DNA of 5,392 bases, from the NCBI GenBank assembly GCA_009908585.1, contig JAAAOZ010000401.1, forward strand, positions 1-5,392. The letters run 5' to 3'. Each line of letters opens with the position of its first letter. Position 1 is the first letter of the stretch. A program made the translations under genes and the position numbers. This document shows positions 1-5,233 of this stretch, piece after piece. The DNA is from Chloroflexota bacterium. GTDB lineage: Bacteria > Chloroflexota > Anaerolineae > B4-G1 > SLSP01. The notes below the pieces were generated by a model. It had not been told where the DNA came from, did no database searches, and worked only from the letters and a program-made list of their open reading frames with translations.

Positions 1-1158
1 CGGGCACGCCTCGAACTCACCCGCGAGCAGCTCCGCGATCTCCTCCGCCGCGAGGCCGTCCGTCAGCGCGCCCTGAGCGTGATGATGCGCGCAATAGCGG
101 CACTCGTTCACCTGCGTCACGGCCAACATCAGCCGGCGACGGAAGGCCGGGTCTATGATATCCATCGCCTGATGCACCTCCTCGCGATGATCGACCATAA
201 AGCGCACATCGGCCACCAGATCATCGAGGCCATCGTAGGTGCGCTTGCGGAACTTTTGCATATCCAAGGTGCGCAGATCGTGCAGCCAGCGCCCGATGAC
301 GTAGAGCGCCTCACGCGGCATAATGCGCGAGAGCGCGACCAACGCCTGGTTGCCCAAGCCGGGAACAGAGATCACGTGGCCGGCCGCCAAATCGCGCAGC
401 CCGTGAGCGGCCACCGCCTCCGCCGACATCCAGATGACATCCGGAAGAACGCTGGCGTTGATTTCGGCCTGCTTCTGAAACTCGGTGCGGGTGAAGCCGG
501 GGCAGAGCGTCATCACGCGGACGCCGGTTCCCATCAACTCCTGGTGTAGCGCCTCGGTGAGGGCGTTGAGGTAAGCTTTGGCGCCGCTGTAGTTCACGCT
601 GCCGGCCAGCGGGTAGAAGCCGCTCACCGAGGAGACGTTGAGGATACCGCCCTCGCCGCGCGCGATCATGCCGGGCAACGCGGCGCGCGTCAGGCGCACG
701 GGCGCGACGACATTCACGCGGATCATTGCGTGCTCGGCTTCGAGGTCGCTCGTGGCGAATTCGCCATCGATGCCGAAGCCGGCATTGTTGATCAGCAGGG
801 TCAGCGTCTCTGAGGCTGCGATCCGCGCCTCGACCTCGGCCAGCGCCTCGGCGTCGCCCAAGTCGGCGGGCAGCACCTCCGCCGAGATGCCGTGCGCGTC
901 TTCCAGTTCGACGGCCAGCGCGCGCAGACGCTCCTCGCGGCGCGCCACCAAAATCAGATCGTAGCCCTGGCGGGCCAACAGCCGCGCAAACTCCGTCCCG
1001 ATCCCGCTGGAAGCGCCGGTGACCAGCGCCGTAGGCCGCTCCTCCGCCTGAGATCCGGGCAACGGCGCCTCGCGGCGCGCGCGCTGCCACCACAGCCATC
1101 CGGCCAGAGCGCCCAACCCTATGCCCACCCCCAACCAACTTTTTCGCGATGTTGCCAT
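1..1158 (-). CDS. Membrane-anchored SDR oxidoreductase fused to an AhpD/CMD-like domain (3' end missing)
   Basis: The frame is open from ATG at 1158 to the window edge: 386 codons, no stop. Residues 8-24 form one hydrophobic segment flanked by basic residues, probably a membrane anchor with the enzyme in the cytoplasm. Residues 43 to about 265 are a classical SDR domain: TGASSGIG cofactor motif at 47-54, arginines 73-74 after beta-2 (suggesting NADPH), NNAG at 124-127, and catalytic N149, S177, Y190 and K194. It should reduce or oxidise a carbonyl/alcohol substrate that cannot be named. After a helical stretch, residues about 315-386 resemble the AhpD/carboxymuconolactone decarboxylase family, with E352-C353-x2-C356-x3-H360, the CxxC-x3-H thiol motif of AhpD-type peroxidase partners. 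The start is supported by GGGAGG just upstream; the next in-frame Met is residue 145. The SDR call is firm. The second domain is likely but incomplete at the edge. Confidence 0.9.
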   Translation of the reverse strand, partial: MATSRKSWLGVGIGLGALAGWLWWQRARREAPLPGSQAEERPTALVTGASSGIGTEFARLLARQGYDLILVARREERLRALAVELEDAHGISAEVLPADLGDAEALAEVEARIAASETLTLLINNAGFGIDGEFATSDLEAEHAMIRVNVVAPVRLTRAALPGMIARGEGGILNVSSVSGFYPLAGSVNYSGAKAYLNALTEALHQELMGTGVRVMTLCPGFTRTEFQKQAEINASVLPDVIWMSAEAVAAHGLRDLAAGHVISVPGLGNQALVALSRIMPREALYVIGRWLHDLRTLDMQKFRKRTYDGLDDLVADVRFMVDHREEVHQAMDIIDPAFRRRLMLAVTQVNECRYCAHHHAQGALTDGLAAEEIAELLAGEFEACP

Positions 1159-1162
1159 ATAA

Positions 1163-1168
1163 CCTCCC
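1163..1168 (-). promoter_or_regulatory. Ribosome binding site of the SDR gene
   Basis: On the minus strand GGGAGG lies 4 nt before the ATG at 1158. It supports that start; the longer open frame in this region is in a different phase and lacks SDR motifs. Confidence 0.7.
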
Positions 1169-1204
1169 TGGTGTATTTTTCTTCAAACCGATGTGTTCTA
1201 CCTC

Positions 1205-1232
1205 ATTATACTCCAGAAGCAGCACTTGAGAA
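1205..1232 (-). promoter_or_regulatory. Predicted promoter of the SDR gene
   Basis: Read on the minus strand, a perfect TATAAT (complement of 1205-1210) follows a weaker -35, TTCTCA (complement of 1227-1232), with a 16-nt spacer. Transcription would start near 1198, giving a leader of about 40 nt. The consensus -10 is the main support; the -35 matches TTGACA at only 4 of 6 positions. Confidence 0.5.
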
Positions 1233-1440
1233 CTTGGAGGAGTTTCACCTTTACGACGTAGATTCGTCGGGAATTCGAAGCACATCGACCGGAGAAATCG
1301 CTCTCGGTGCTTCAGAGCGTCCTTAGCCAAGTTCAAGGCAAACGCAGTGGGGTTGATATGCTCGATAAATTACTTAGCGTGCAACCTCATATATCGTGGA
1401 CACCTCAGCACTGCTTCGTTTGCCCTTCGTCCTTAGAGAG

Positions 1441-1470
1441 TTGCATTTTTACCTGTTTCTATTGTAAAAT
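1441..1470 (+). promoter_or_regulatory. Predicted promoter of the GH-like gene
   Basis: TTGCAT (1441-1446) and TAAAAT (1465-1470, 5 of 6 to TATAAT) are separated by 18 nt in an AT-rich stretch. Transcription would start near 1477, leaving an 86-nt leader before the ATG at 1563. The -35 is weak (3 of 6), so the call rests on the -10 and its position. A start near 1477 would also exclude the in-frame upstream ATG at 1473 from the mRNA. Confidence 0.4.
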
Positions 1471-1548
1471 GAGTGCAGGACAAGCGCACGATACACAGAT
1501 GGATGACGCAGCCGATCCCTCACCAATCCGTAATCAAGTCAAAACCCG

Positions 1549-1555
1549 AAAGGAG
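1549..1555 (+). promoter_or_regulatory. Ribosome binding site deciding the GH-like start
   Basis: AAAGGAG sits 7 nt before ATG 1563, an ideal arrangement. The frame is open further upstream to ATG 1473, but that ATG has no such site and the extra 30 residues are low-quality sequence, so 1563 is taken as the start. Confidence 0.85.
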
Positions 1556-1562
1556 TAGCCTT

Positions 1563-2903
1563 ATGCCCAGCAAACTTGGTATTCACGGCATTATGTCCGA
1601 TCAAATTCCCGGCGCCGTGCGTCAAATCGCCGAGGCCGGCGCGGTGATGACGACGGTCAAGGCCGTCGAAGGCATCGGATGGCTCAAAGACATCAAGGCG
1701 ATCAGCCCGCAGACGGTGACCGTCGGGCGCTACATTCGCGGCGATGGCGACATCGACGTGGAAGGTCCGCCCTTGGATGGCGACCTGCGCGAGACGGCGC
1801 AGCGCGTGATGGACAGTCTGCTGCACAAGTGGGCGCCGCATCGCGAGTACGTGGACTATTGGGAGATCACCAACGAGCTTGATCCGCCCGGCGTGGAGGG
1901 TCATCGCAAGTACGCACACTTCTTCCGCCACTGCATCGATATCGCCGACGCCGAGGGCTACAAGTTGGCCCTCTTCTCCTACAGCTTGGGCGTGCCCGAA
2001 TGGGAGGAATGGGAGGCCATTGTTGAAACTGGGGTCTTTTCTCTGGCCAAAGCGGGCGGCCACGCGCTCTCACTGCACGAGTACGCCTATCCGATGGATC
2101 GCTGGTTCGGCGAGCCGCTGCCCGGCCACCCCGCCTACGCCGATCGCGGCCCGCTCGCCTGCCGCTATCGCTGGCTCTACGAGGATTTCCTCAAGCCGCG
2201 CGACGAGGTGATCCCGCTCTTCATCACGGAGGCGAATCTGGCGCGCGATCTGCCACTGGTGACACAGGAGGCGTGGATGGAGCAGATGACCTGGTACGAT
2301 GATCGCATGCGCGAGGATTATTACGTCGTCGGCGCGCATCTCTTCACGCTAGGCAGCGGCGGCGGATGGACCAACTACGAGTTCACCGAGTGGCTACCGG
2401 CCCTGATCCAGCACATCATCAATGTGAAGGACGCGCAAGATCCAACGTGGCCTGAAGAAGGCGTCGAGCCAACCCCGCCGACCGAGCCGCCCTATAAAGA
2501 CAAGGTCATCCCCACCTTACCGCCCATCGGGAGCAAACCGCCGCACTTACCCCAGCCCGGACCGACGCCCCTCCCGCCCGACGACGCCCCTGAGGCCGCC
2601 ATCCAGCACCACTATTTGCTGCTGCCGCCCGACGCGGATCAGCGATGGTTAGCGGCGTGCCAGCGCTACGGGGAAGTCTTCGGGGCGACCATTGTCCGGC
2701 AGCCCAATGAGGTGGACTGTCACGCCAAGCCCCGCCAATGCGCCATCACCATCATCAACCCAGAGGTTTGGAAGAAGGATATACAGACATTCTTCGCGCA
2801 GCACTGCCCCGGCCTGCGAGAAGATCCACTCCACGTGGAAACGTCGGCTGAGTTACACGAGATTCTCCAGTGGCGCGTCGTCGCCAGAGAGCGCTTCGGG
2901 TAA
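1563..2903 (+). CDS. Putative clan GH-A glycoside hydrolase-like protein with orphan C-terminal domain
   Basis: The product has 446 residues and no signal peptide or membrane segment, so it is probably cytoplasmic unless exported by a non-classical route. Residues 1 to about 290 look like a TIM barrel: an opening strand LGIHGI (5-10), W-E-I-T-N-E ending at E105 (the Asn-Glu acid/base position of clan GH-A, after strand 4), L-H-E-Y at 171-174, and F-I-T-E-A-N with E223 at the usual nucleophile position on strand 7. Residues about 296-345 are a proline-rich linker. Residues about 348-446 form a compact unrecognised domain with four cysteines (366, 386, 393, 415). Family and substrate cannot be given; GH5- or GH39-like enzymes share this logic. 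The gene appears monocistronic, with its own promoter and the terminator at 3021-3068. A non-enzymatic TIM-barrel protein is possible. Confidence 0.8.
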   Translation: MPSKLGIHGIMSDQIPGAVRQIAEAGAVMTTVKAVEGIGWLKDIKAISPQTVTVGRYIRGDGDIDVEGPPLDGDLRETAQRVMDSLLHKWAPHREYVDYWEITNELDPPGVEGHRKYAHFFRHCIDIADAEGYKLALFSYSLGVPEWEEWEAIVETGVFSLAKAGGHALSLHEYAYPMDRWFGEPLPGHPAYADRGPLACRYRWLYEDFLKPRDEVIPLFITEANLARDLPLVTQEAWMEQMTWYDDRMREDYYVVGAHLFTLGSGGGWTNYEFTEWLPALIQHIINVKDAQDPTWPEEGVEPTPPTEPPYKDKVIPTLPPIGSKPPHLPQPGPTPLPPDDAPEAAIQHHYLLLPPDADQRWLAACQRYGEVFGATIVRQPNEVDCHAKPRQCAITIINPEVWKKDIQTFFAQHCPGLREDPLHVETSAELHEILQWRVVARERFG

Positions 2904-2917
2904 GCATGAACAGGCCA

Positions 2918-2932
2918 AGGTGCAACGCACTT
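2918..2932 (+). repeat. 15-bp dyad element, copy 1 (forward)
   Basis: AGGTGCAACGCACTT. The core GTGC-AAC-GCAC is an interrupted palindrome. It is the exact reverse complement of copy 4 at 3140-3154. Its last two bases overlap the -35 of the promoter at 2931-2959, a place where a repressor site could act. Confidence 0.8.
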
Positions 2933-2959
2933 GAACTGAAGGAAGGCGCTGCTTATACT
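2931..2959 (+). promoter_or_regulatory. Predicted promoter upstream of the terminator
   Basis: TTGAAC (2931-2936) and TATACT (2954-2959) are spaced by 17 nt. The -10 hexamer is identical to that of the Lgt-like gene's promoter. Transcription would start near 2965-2966 and end at the terminator about 100 nt on, so any product would be a short RNA or a very small peptide. Each hexamer is close to consensus, but there is no independent support. Confidence 0.35.
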
Positions 2960-2984
2960 GTGTTATGCCTGAAAACAAGCCCAA

Positions 2985-2999
2985 AAGTACGTTGCGCCT
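2985..2999 (-). repeat. 15-bp dyad element, copy 2 (reverse, degenerate)
   Basis: AAGTACGTTGCGCCT on the plus strand matches copy 4 at 13 of 15 positions. It lies inside the predicted short transcript, 27 bp before the terminator stem. Confidence 0.6.
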
Positions 3000-3020
3000 C
3001 ACAAGACTAACTGATTACGC

Positions 3021-3068
3021 AAAAAAGGGCCGCGATGGCACCCGTCGTTGACCATCGCGGCCCTTTTT
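3021..3068 (+). terminator. Strong bidirectional intrinsic terminator
   Basis: A perfect 12-bp GC-rich stem, GGGCCGCGATGG (3027-3038) with CCATCGCGGCCC (3052-3063), encloses a 13-nt loop. It is followed by five T (3064-3068) and preceded by six A (3021-3026), so it works as an intrinsic terminator in both directions. It should end transcription from the GH-like gene and insulate the operon starting at 3211. No leftward gene nearby obviously needs it. Confidence 0.92.
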
Positions 3069-3079
3069 GTAAGACGCGA

Positions 3080-3094
3080 GGGTGCAACGAACTC
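3080..3094 (+). repeat. 15-bp dyad element, copy 3 (forward, degenerate)
   Basis: GGGTGCAACGAACTC matches copy 1 at 12 of 15 positions, and partial similarity continues for about another 11 bp downstream. It lies 11 bp after the terminator T-tract. Confidence 0.5.
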
Positions 3095-3139
3095 AAACCA
3101 AGAACTTTTATTCTACAAGCTCCTCTAACGCAGACTTAG

Positions 3140-3154
3140 AAGTGCGTTGCACCT
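3140..3154 (-). repeat. 15-bp dyad element, copy 4 (reverse), overlapping the -35
   Basis: AAGTGCGTTGCACCT is the exact reverse complement of copy 1 and contains the dyad GTGC-GTT-GCAC. It covers all of the predicted -35 hexamer TTGCAC (3147-3152) of the downstream operon, a classic operator position. Confidence 0.8.
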
Positions 3155-3174
3155 GATCGGCACCATGTTATACT
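3147..3174 (+). promoter_or_regulatory. Predicted extended -10 promoter of the Lgt-like/protease operon
   Basis: TTGCAC (3147-3152), a 16-nt spacer and TATACT (3169-3174) are preceded by TGT, giving the extended -10 motif TGnTATAmT. Transcription would start near 3181, leaving a leader of about 30 nt. The -35 is embedded in the dyad element at 3140-3154, which suggests control by a DNA-binding regulator. Confidence 0.6.
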
Positions 3175-3210
3175 TGCCTCACACATGAGACATGAAGGAC
3201 GTCAACTGAA

Positions 3211-3987
3211 ATGAATCTTTTCGGCGGCGTCCCCGCCTACACGCGGAAGATCGCCGGCGGGATGGCTGTGGCGTTGTTCTGGCTGTGGGTCAGCGCGCCG
3301 CGACGCGGGATTCCGCACCGTACGTTGCTCATCGGCGCGTGGGTGATCACCTTAGCGGCCTTGATCGGCGGGCGGGCGGGCTACGTCATCGAGAACCAGC
3401 GCTACTTCCAACAACATCCCGGCGACGCCTTCGACCTGCGCGATGTTGGCGGGCTGCACGGCCACGGCGCGTGGATCGGCGGGCTGATCGCGTTGGTGAT
3501 CTGGAGCCAGGCCACGTCGCAGAGCTGGCGCGAGGGCGGAGATTTCTTCACCGCGCCCGCACTGCTCGTCGCGGCGAGCGCGTGGTGGACGTGCGCCCAA
3601 GCAGCGTGCGCCTGGGGCCGCGCGATGTGGCAAGCGCCGCCGCTCGTCCGTTGGCTGATCGTCGAGCTGCCCGACCGCTATCATACCATCGAGCCGCGCT
3701 ACGCCGTCCAATACATCGGCGCCGCATGTGCCGCGAGCTTGGCCTTAGCTGGCCTTGTGATGCAAAAGCGCGAGCGGTGGCTACTGCCCATCTACTTCGT
3801 GGGCACGGCCGCGCTCTCCCTGCTCCGGGCTGATCCGGCGCCCACGGGGCCTATCTTGCCTCATTGGCGCAACGACACGCTGCTTTCGCTGCTGTTGGCT
3901 TTTGCATTGCTGGGAATGAATGTTCTCCAGCGAGCTTATAATAATTTGGCCCCACGCAACACACACGATACAATCGAGGTGCTATGA
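3211..3987 (+). CDS. Divergent prolipoprotein diacylglyceryl transferase (Lgt)-like membrane protein
   Basis: The 258-residue protein has about seven membrane segments (near 13-30, 38-58, 86-100, 114-137, 167-184, 190-206 and 222-240), the usual Lgt topology and length. Lgt features visible are GGRAGYV at 53-59, GGLHGHG at 80-86 with H85-G86 in the place of the conserved His-Gly, and R206 before D-P near the last segment, like the conserved late arginine. Classical Lgt transfers diacylglycerol from phosphatidylglycerol to the lipobox cysteine of preprolipoproteins. However, the signature with Asn-Phe-x-Asn-x-Glu-x2-Gly is absent; the region reads A-C-A-W-G-R at 132-137. It may be a divergent Lgt, a relative with another substrate, or inactive. 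GAAGGA at 3194-3199 lies 11 nt before the ATG. The stop overlaps the next start by ATGA, implying translational coupling. Confidence 0.75.
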   Translation: MNLFGGVPAYTRKIAGGMAVALFWLWVSAPRRGIPHRTLLIGAWVITLAALIGGRAGYVIENQRYFQQHPGDAFDLRDVGGLHGHGAWIGGLIALVIWSQATSQSWREGGDFFTAPALLVAASAWWTCAQAACAWGRAMWQAPPLVRWLIVELPDRYHTIEPRYAVQYIGAACAASLALAGLVMQKRERWLLPIYFVGTAALSLLRADPAPTGPILPHWRNDTLLSLLLAFALLGMNVLQRAYNNLAPRNTHDTIEVL

Positions 3988-5204
3988 CCTATCAAACTGA
4001 CGTAACACCCGCAGAATCTCATATTGTCGATCAACTCCGCGCGGCGCTCGATGGCCTGATGACCATCGAGGCGATCACCGTGCAAACCAACGATGCGAAG
4101 CCGCACGTCCAATTCACCGGCACGTTTCCCACCAACGCCCCCGCGGCGGTCTTCGACGAACTCGAACGGCGCTTTGAGCGGTTGGGCTACACGCCGCAGA
4201 TCGTCCATCCGCAAGAGGAAAATGGAAAGGCGCACGCCCTGGAGAGCGACTGGCTTGTCCTCCACGCGCTGCCCGTCGTGGCGGATAAAAAGACGGGCAA
4301 CCAGAAGATCAACGCCGTGCTGTTCGTGCTCACCGTGCTCTCCGTGCTGGTCACGGGCGCCCTGCAAGAGAACGTGGACATCTTCGCCCATCCGGGGCAA
4401 ATCTGGCGGGGCTGGCCCTTCGCCGTCACGTTGCTGGGAATTCTCACCGCGCACGAATTGAGCCATTACTTTATGGGGCGCCGCTACGGCTCGCCCGTCA
4501 GCCTGCCCTACTTCATCCCGCTGCCGCTGCTGAGCATCTTGGGCACGATGGGCGCCGTGATCGTCCAGCGCGCGCCGATGCGCAGCCGCAAGGCGCTCTT
4601 CGACATCGGCGCGGCCGGCCCCATCGGCGGCCTCATCGTCGCGATCCCGCTGCTCATCATCGGCCTGATGTTCTCCAAGGTCGGCCAGCCCAGCGAGTTT
4701 ATCCCCATCGAAGAGGACACGATGCTTTCGCAGGAGGGCAATTCGCTCCTCTACCTGGGCAGCAAATACCTCGTGCACGGTGAAATCCTGCCCAACGAGG
4801 CAGGCGAGGATGTGTGGCTCTCGCCGCCCAGCCCCGGCGGCACCGTGGCGTTCGCCGCGTGGGCCGGGCTGTTAGTCACCTCGCTCAATCTCTTCCCCGT
4901 GGGCCAATTCGACGGCGGCCACATCGCCTACGCGATGTGGGGCCGCAAGGGCTGGAAAATCGCGCGCGGCTTCGTGGCGCTGATGTTCGCCTGGGGCGTC
5001 TTCCTCCTCACCGTGATGGGCAACGTCGCGGGCACGACGTGGCTCGTCTGGGGCGGCGTCAGCCTGCTGATGGGGCCGCGTCATCCCCCGCCTCTCAACG
5101 ATGTGACGCCCTTAGATGCAAAGCGCAAACGCTTGGGTTGGCTACTCGTCATCATCTTTATTTTGATTCTGACCCCAATTCCGTTGATCACGAAGCAGCC
5201 GTAA
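3984..5204 (+). CDS. Site-2 protease family (M50, EGY-like) intramembrane zinc metalloprotease
   Basis: The 406-residue product begins with a soluble domain of about 100 residues whose F-T-G-T-F and L-G-Y-T-P pieces resemble the N-terminal domain of EGY1-like site-2 proteases. Membrane segments follow. The zinc-binding motif is HELSH at 157-161 (catalytic E158). Downstream are S-L-P-Y-F-I-P at 173-179, L-F-D-I-G-A-A-G-P at 205-213, and NLFPVGQFDGGH at 302-313 supplying the third zinc ligand D310. Residues about 231-285 form a polar insert between membrane segments. The C-terminus ends in another hydrophobic helix (385-402). All active-site elements are intact. Such enzymes cleave transmembrane helices within the bilayer, often in regulated intramembrane proteolysis; the substrate is unknown. 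GAGGTG just before the ATG and the 4-bp overlap with the Lgt-like gene show co-translation. Confidence 0.93.
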   Translation: MTYQTDVTPAESHIVDQLRAALDGLMTIEAITVQTNDAKPHVQFTGTFPTNAPAAVFDELERRFERLGYTPQIVHPQEENGKAHALESDWLVLHALPVVADKKTGNQKINAVLFVLTVLSVLVTGALQENVDIFAHPGQIWRGWPFAVTLLGILTAHELSHYFMGRRYGSPVSLPYFIPLPLLSILGTMGAVIVQRAPMRSRKALFDIGAAGPIGGLIVAIPLLIIGLMFSKVGQPSEFIPIEEDTMLSQEGNSLLYLGSKYLVHGEILPNEAGEDVWLSPPSPGGTVAFAAWAGLLVTSLNLFPVGQFDGGHIAYAMWGRKGWKIARGFVALMFAWGVFLLTVMGNVAGTTWLVWGGVSLLMGPRHPPPLNDVTPLDAKRKRLGWLLVIIFILILTPIPLITKQP

Positions 5205-5220
5205 GGCGCGAGGAAATACC

Positions 5221-5227
5221 AAGGAGG
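5221..5227 (+). promoter_or_regulatory. Ribosome binding site of the last gene
   Basis: AAGGAGG lies 6 nt before ATG 5234, a near-consensus site at ideal spacing. It is the main reason for calling a gene there. Confidence 0.85.
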
Positions 5228-5233
5228 CACATC

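Larger units (their letters stand above)
1159..1562. other. Divergent intergenic control region
   Basis: These 404 bp separate the leftward SDR gene from the rightward GH-like gene and look less GC-rich than the flanking genes. They hold one promoter-like sequence for each direction, near the two ends. Between these is a weak imperfect dyad (GAAGCAC at 1277-1283, GTGCTTC at 1307-1313) and a 9-bp direct repeat CGTCCTTAG at 1318-1326 and 1428-1436. I see no convincing gene here. The short open frames lack ribosome binding sites and recognisable protein sequence. Confidence 0.6.
2965..3068 (+). ncRNA. Candidate short transcript of about 100 nt (small RNA or leaderless small ORF)
   Basis: The segment runs from the predicted start of the 2931-2959 promoter to the end of the terminator T-tract. 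It contains ATG 2965, which opens a 28-codon frame ending at TGA 3049-3051, inside the terminator loop. The peptide would be strongly basic. No Shine-Dalgarno lies at a normal distance (GGAAGG is about 18 nt upstream), but the ATG coincides with the predicted transcription start, as in leaderless mRNAs. Whether it is RNA, peptide or nothing cannot be settled from sequence. Confidence 0.25.
2904..3210. other. Structured intergenic region between the GH-like and Lgt-like genes
   Basis: This 307-bp gap holds four copies of a 15-bp near-palindromic element, two on each side of a strong hairpin terminator. It also holds two predicted rightward promoters and a possible short transcript. No long gene is present. 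The order is element (forward), promoter, element (reverse), terminator, element (forward), element (reverse), promoter. The pattern of elements and hairpin looks the same when read on the opposite strand. Confidence 0.75.

Noticed and set aside
1277..1313. Imperfect dyad GAAGCAC/GTGCTTC as a terminator
   Set aside because: The 7-bp stem has a 23-nt loop with only bulged inner pairing and no T-tract on either strand. It lies between divergent promoters, where no terminator is needed.
311..1336. A 341-codon minus-strand open frame overlapping the SDR gene
   Set aside because: Its translation is arginine- and glycine-rich low-complexity sequence. The overlapping frame from 1158 carries all SDR motifs and a ribosome binding site.
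1318..1436. Direct repeat CGTCCTTAG, two copies about 110 bp apart
   Set aside because: Nine bases with no extended similarity and no third copy can arise by chance in this window.
1473..1562. In-frame upstream start for the GH-like protein at ATG 1473
   Set aside because: AAAGGAG lies 7 nt before ATG 1563, the predicted transcription start falls downstream of 1473, and the extra 30 residues do not resemble folded protein.
2985..3019. A third promoter using TTGCGC in dyad copy 2 as its -35
   Set aside because: The sequences at 15-16 nt spacing (GATTAC, ATTACG) are poor -10 hexamers.
2904..3210. CRISPR array made of the 15-bp elements
   Set aside because: Copies are only 15 bp, alternate in orientation, differ in sequence and are unevenly spaced. 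No cas gene is present.
3936..4778. A 280-codon minus-strand open frame opposite the site-2 protease gene
   Set aside because: It is antisense to a gene with intact catalytic motifs, and its product is rich in Arg, Asp, His and Gln as expected from the complement of GC-rich codons. No convincing ribosome binding site was seen.
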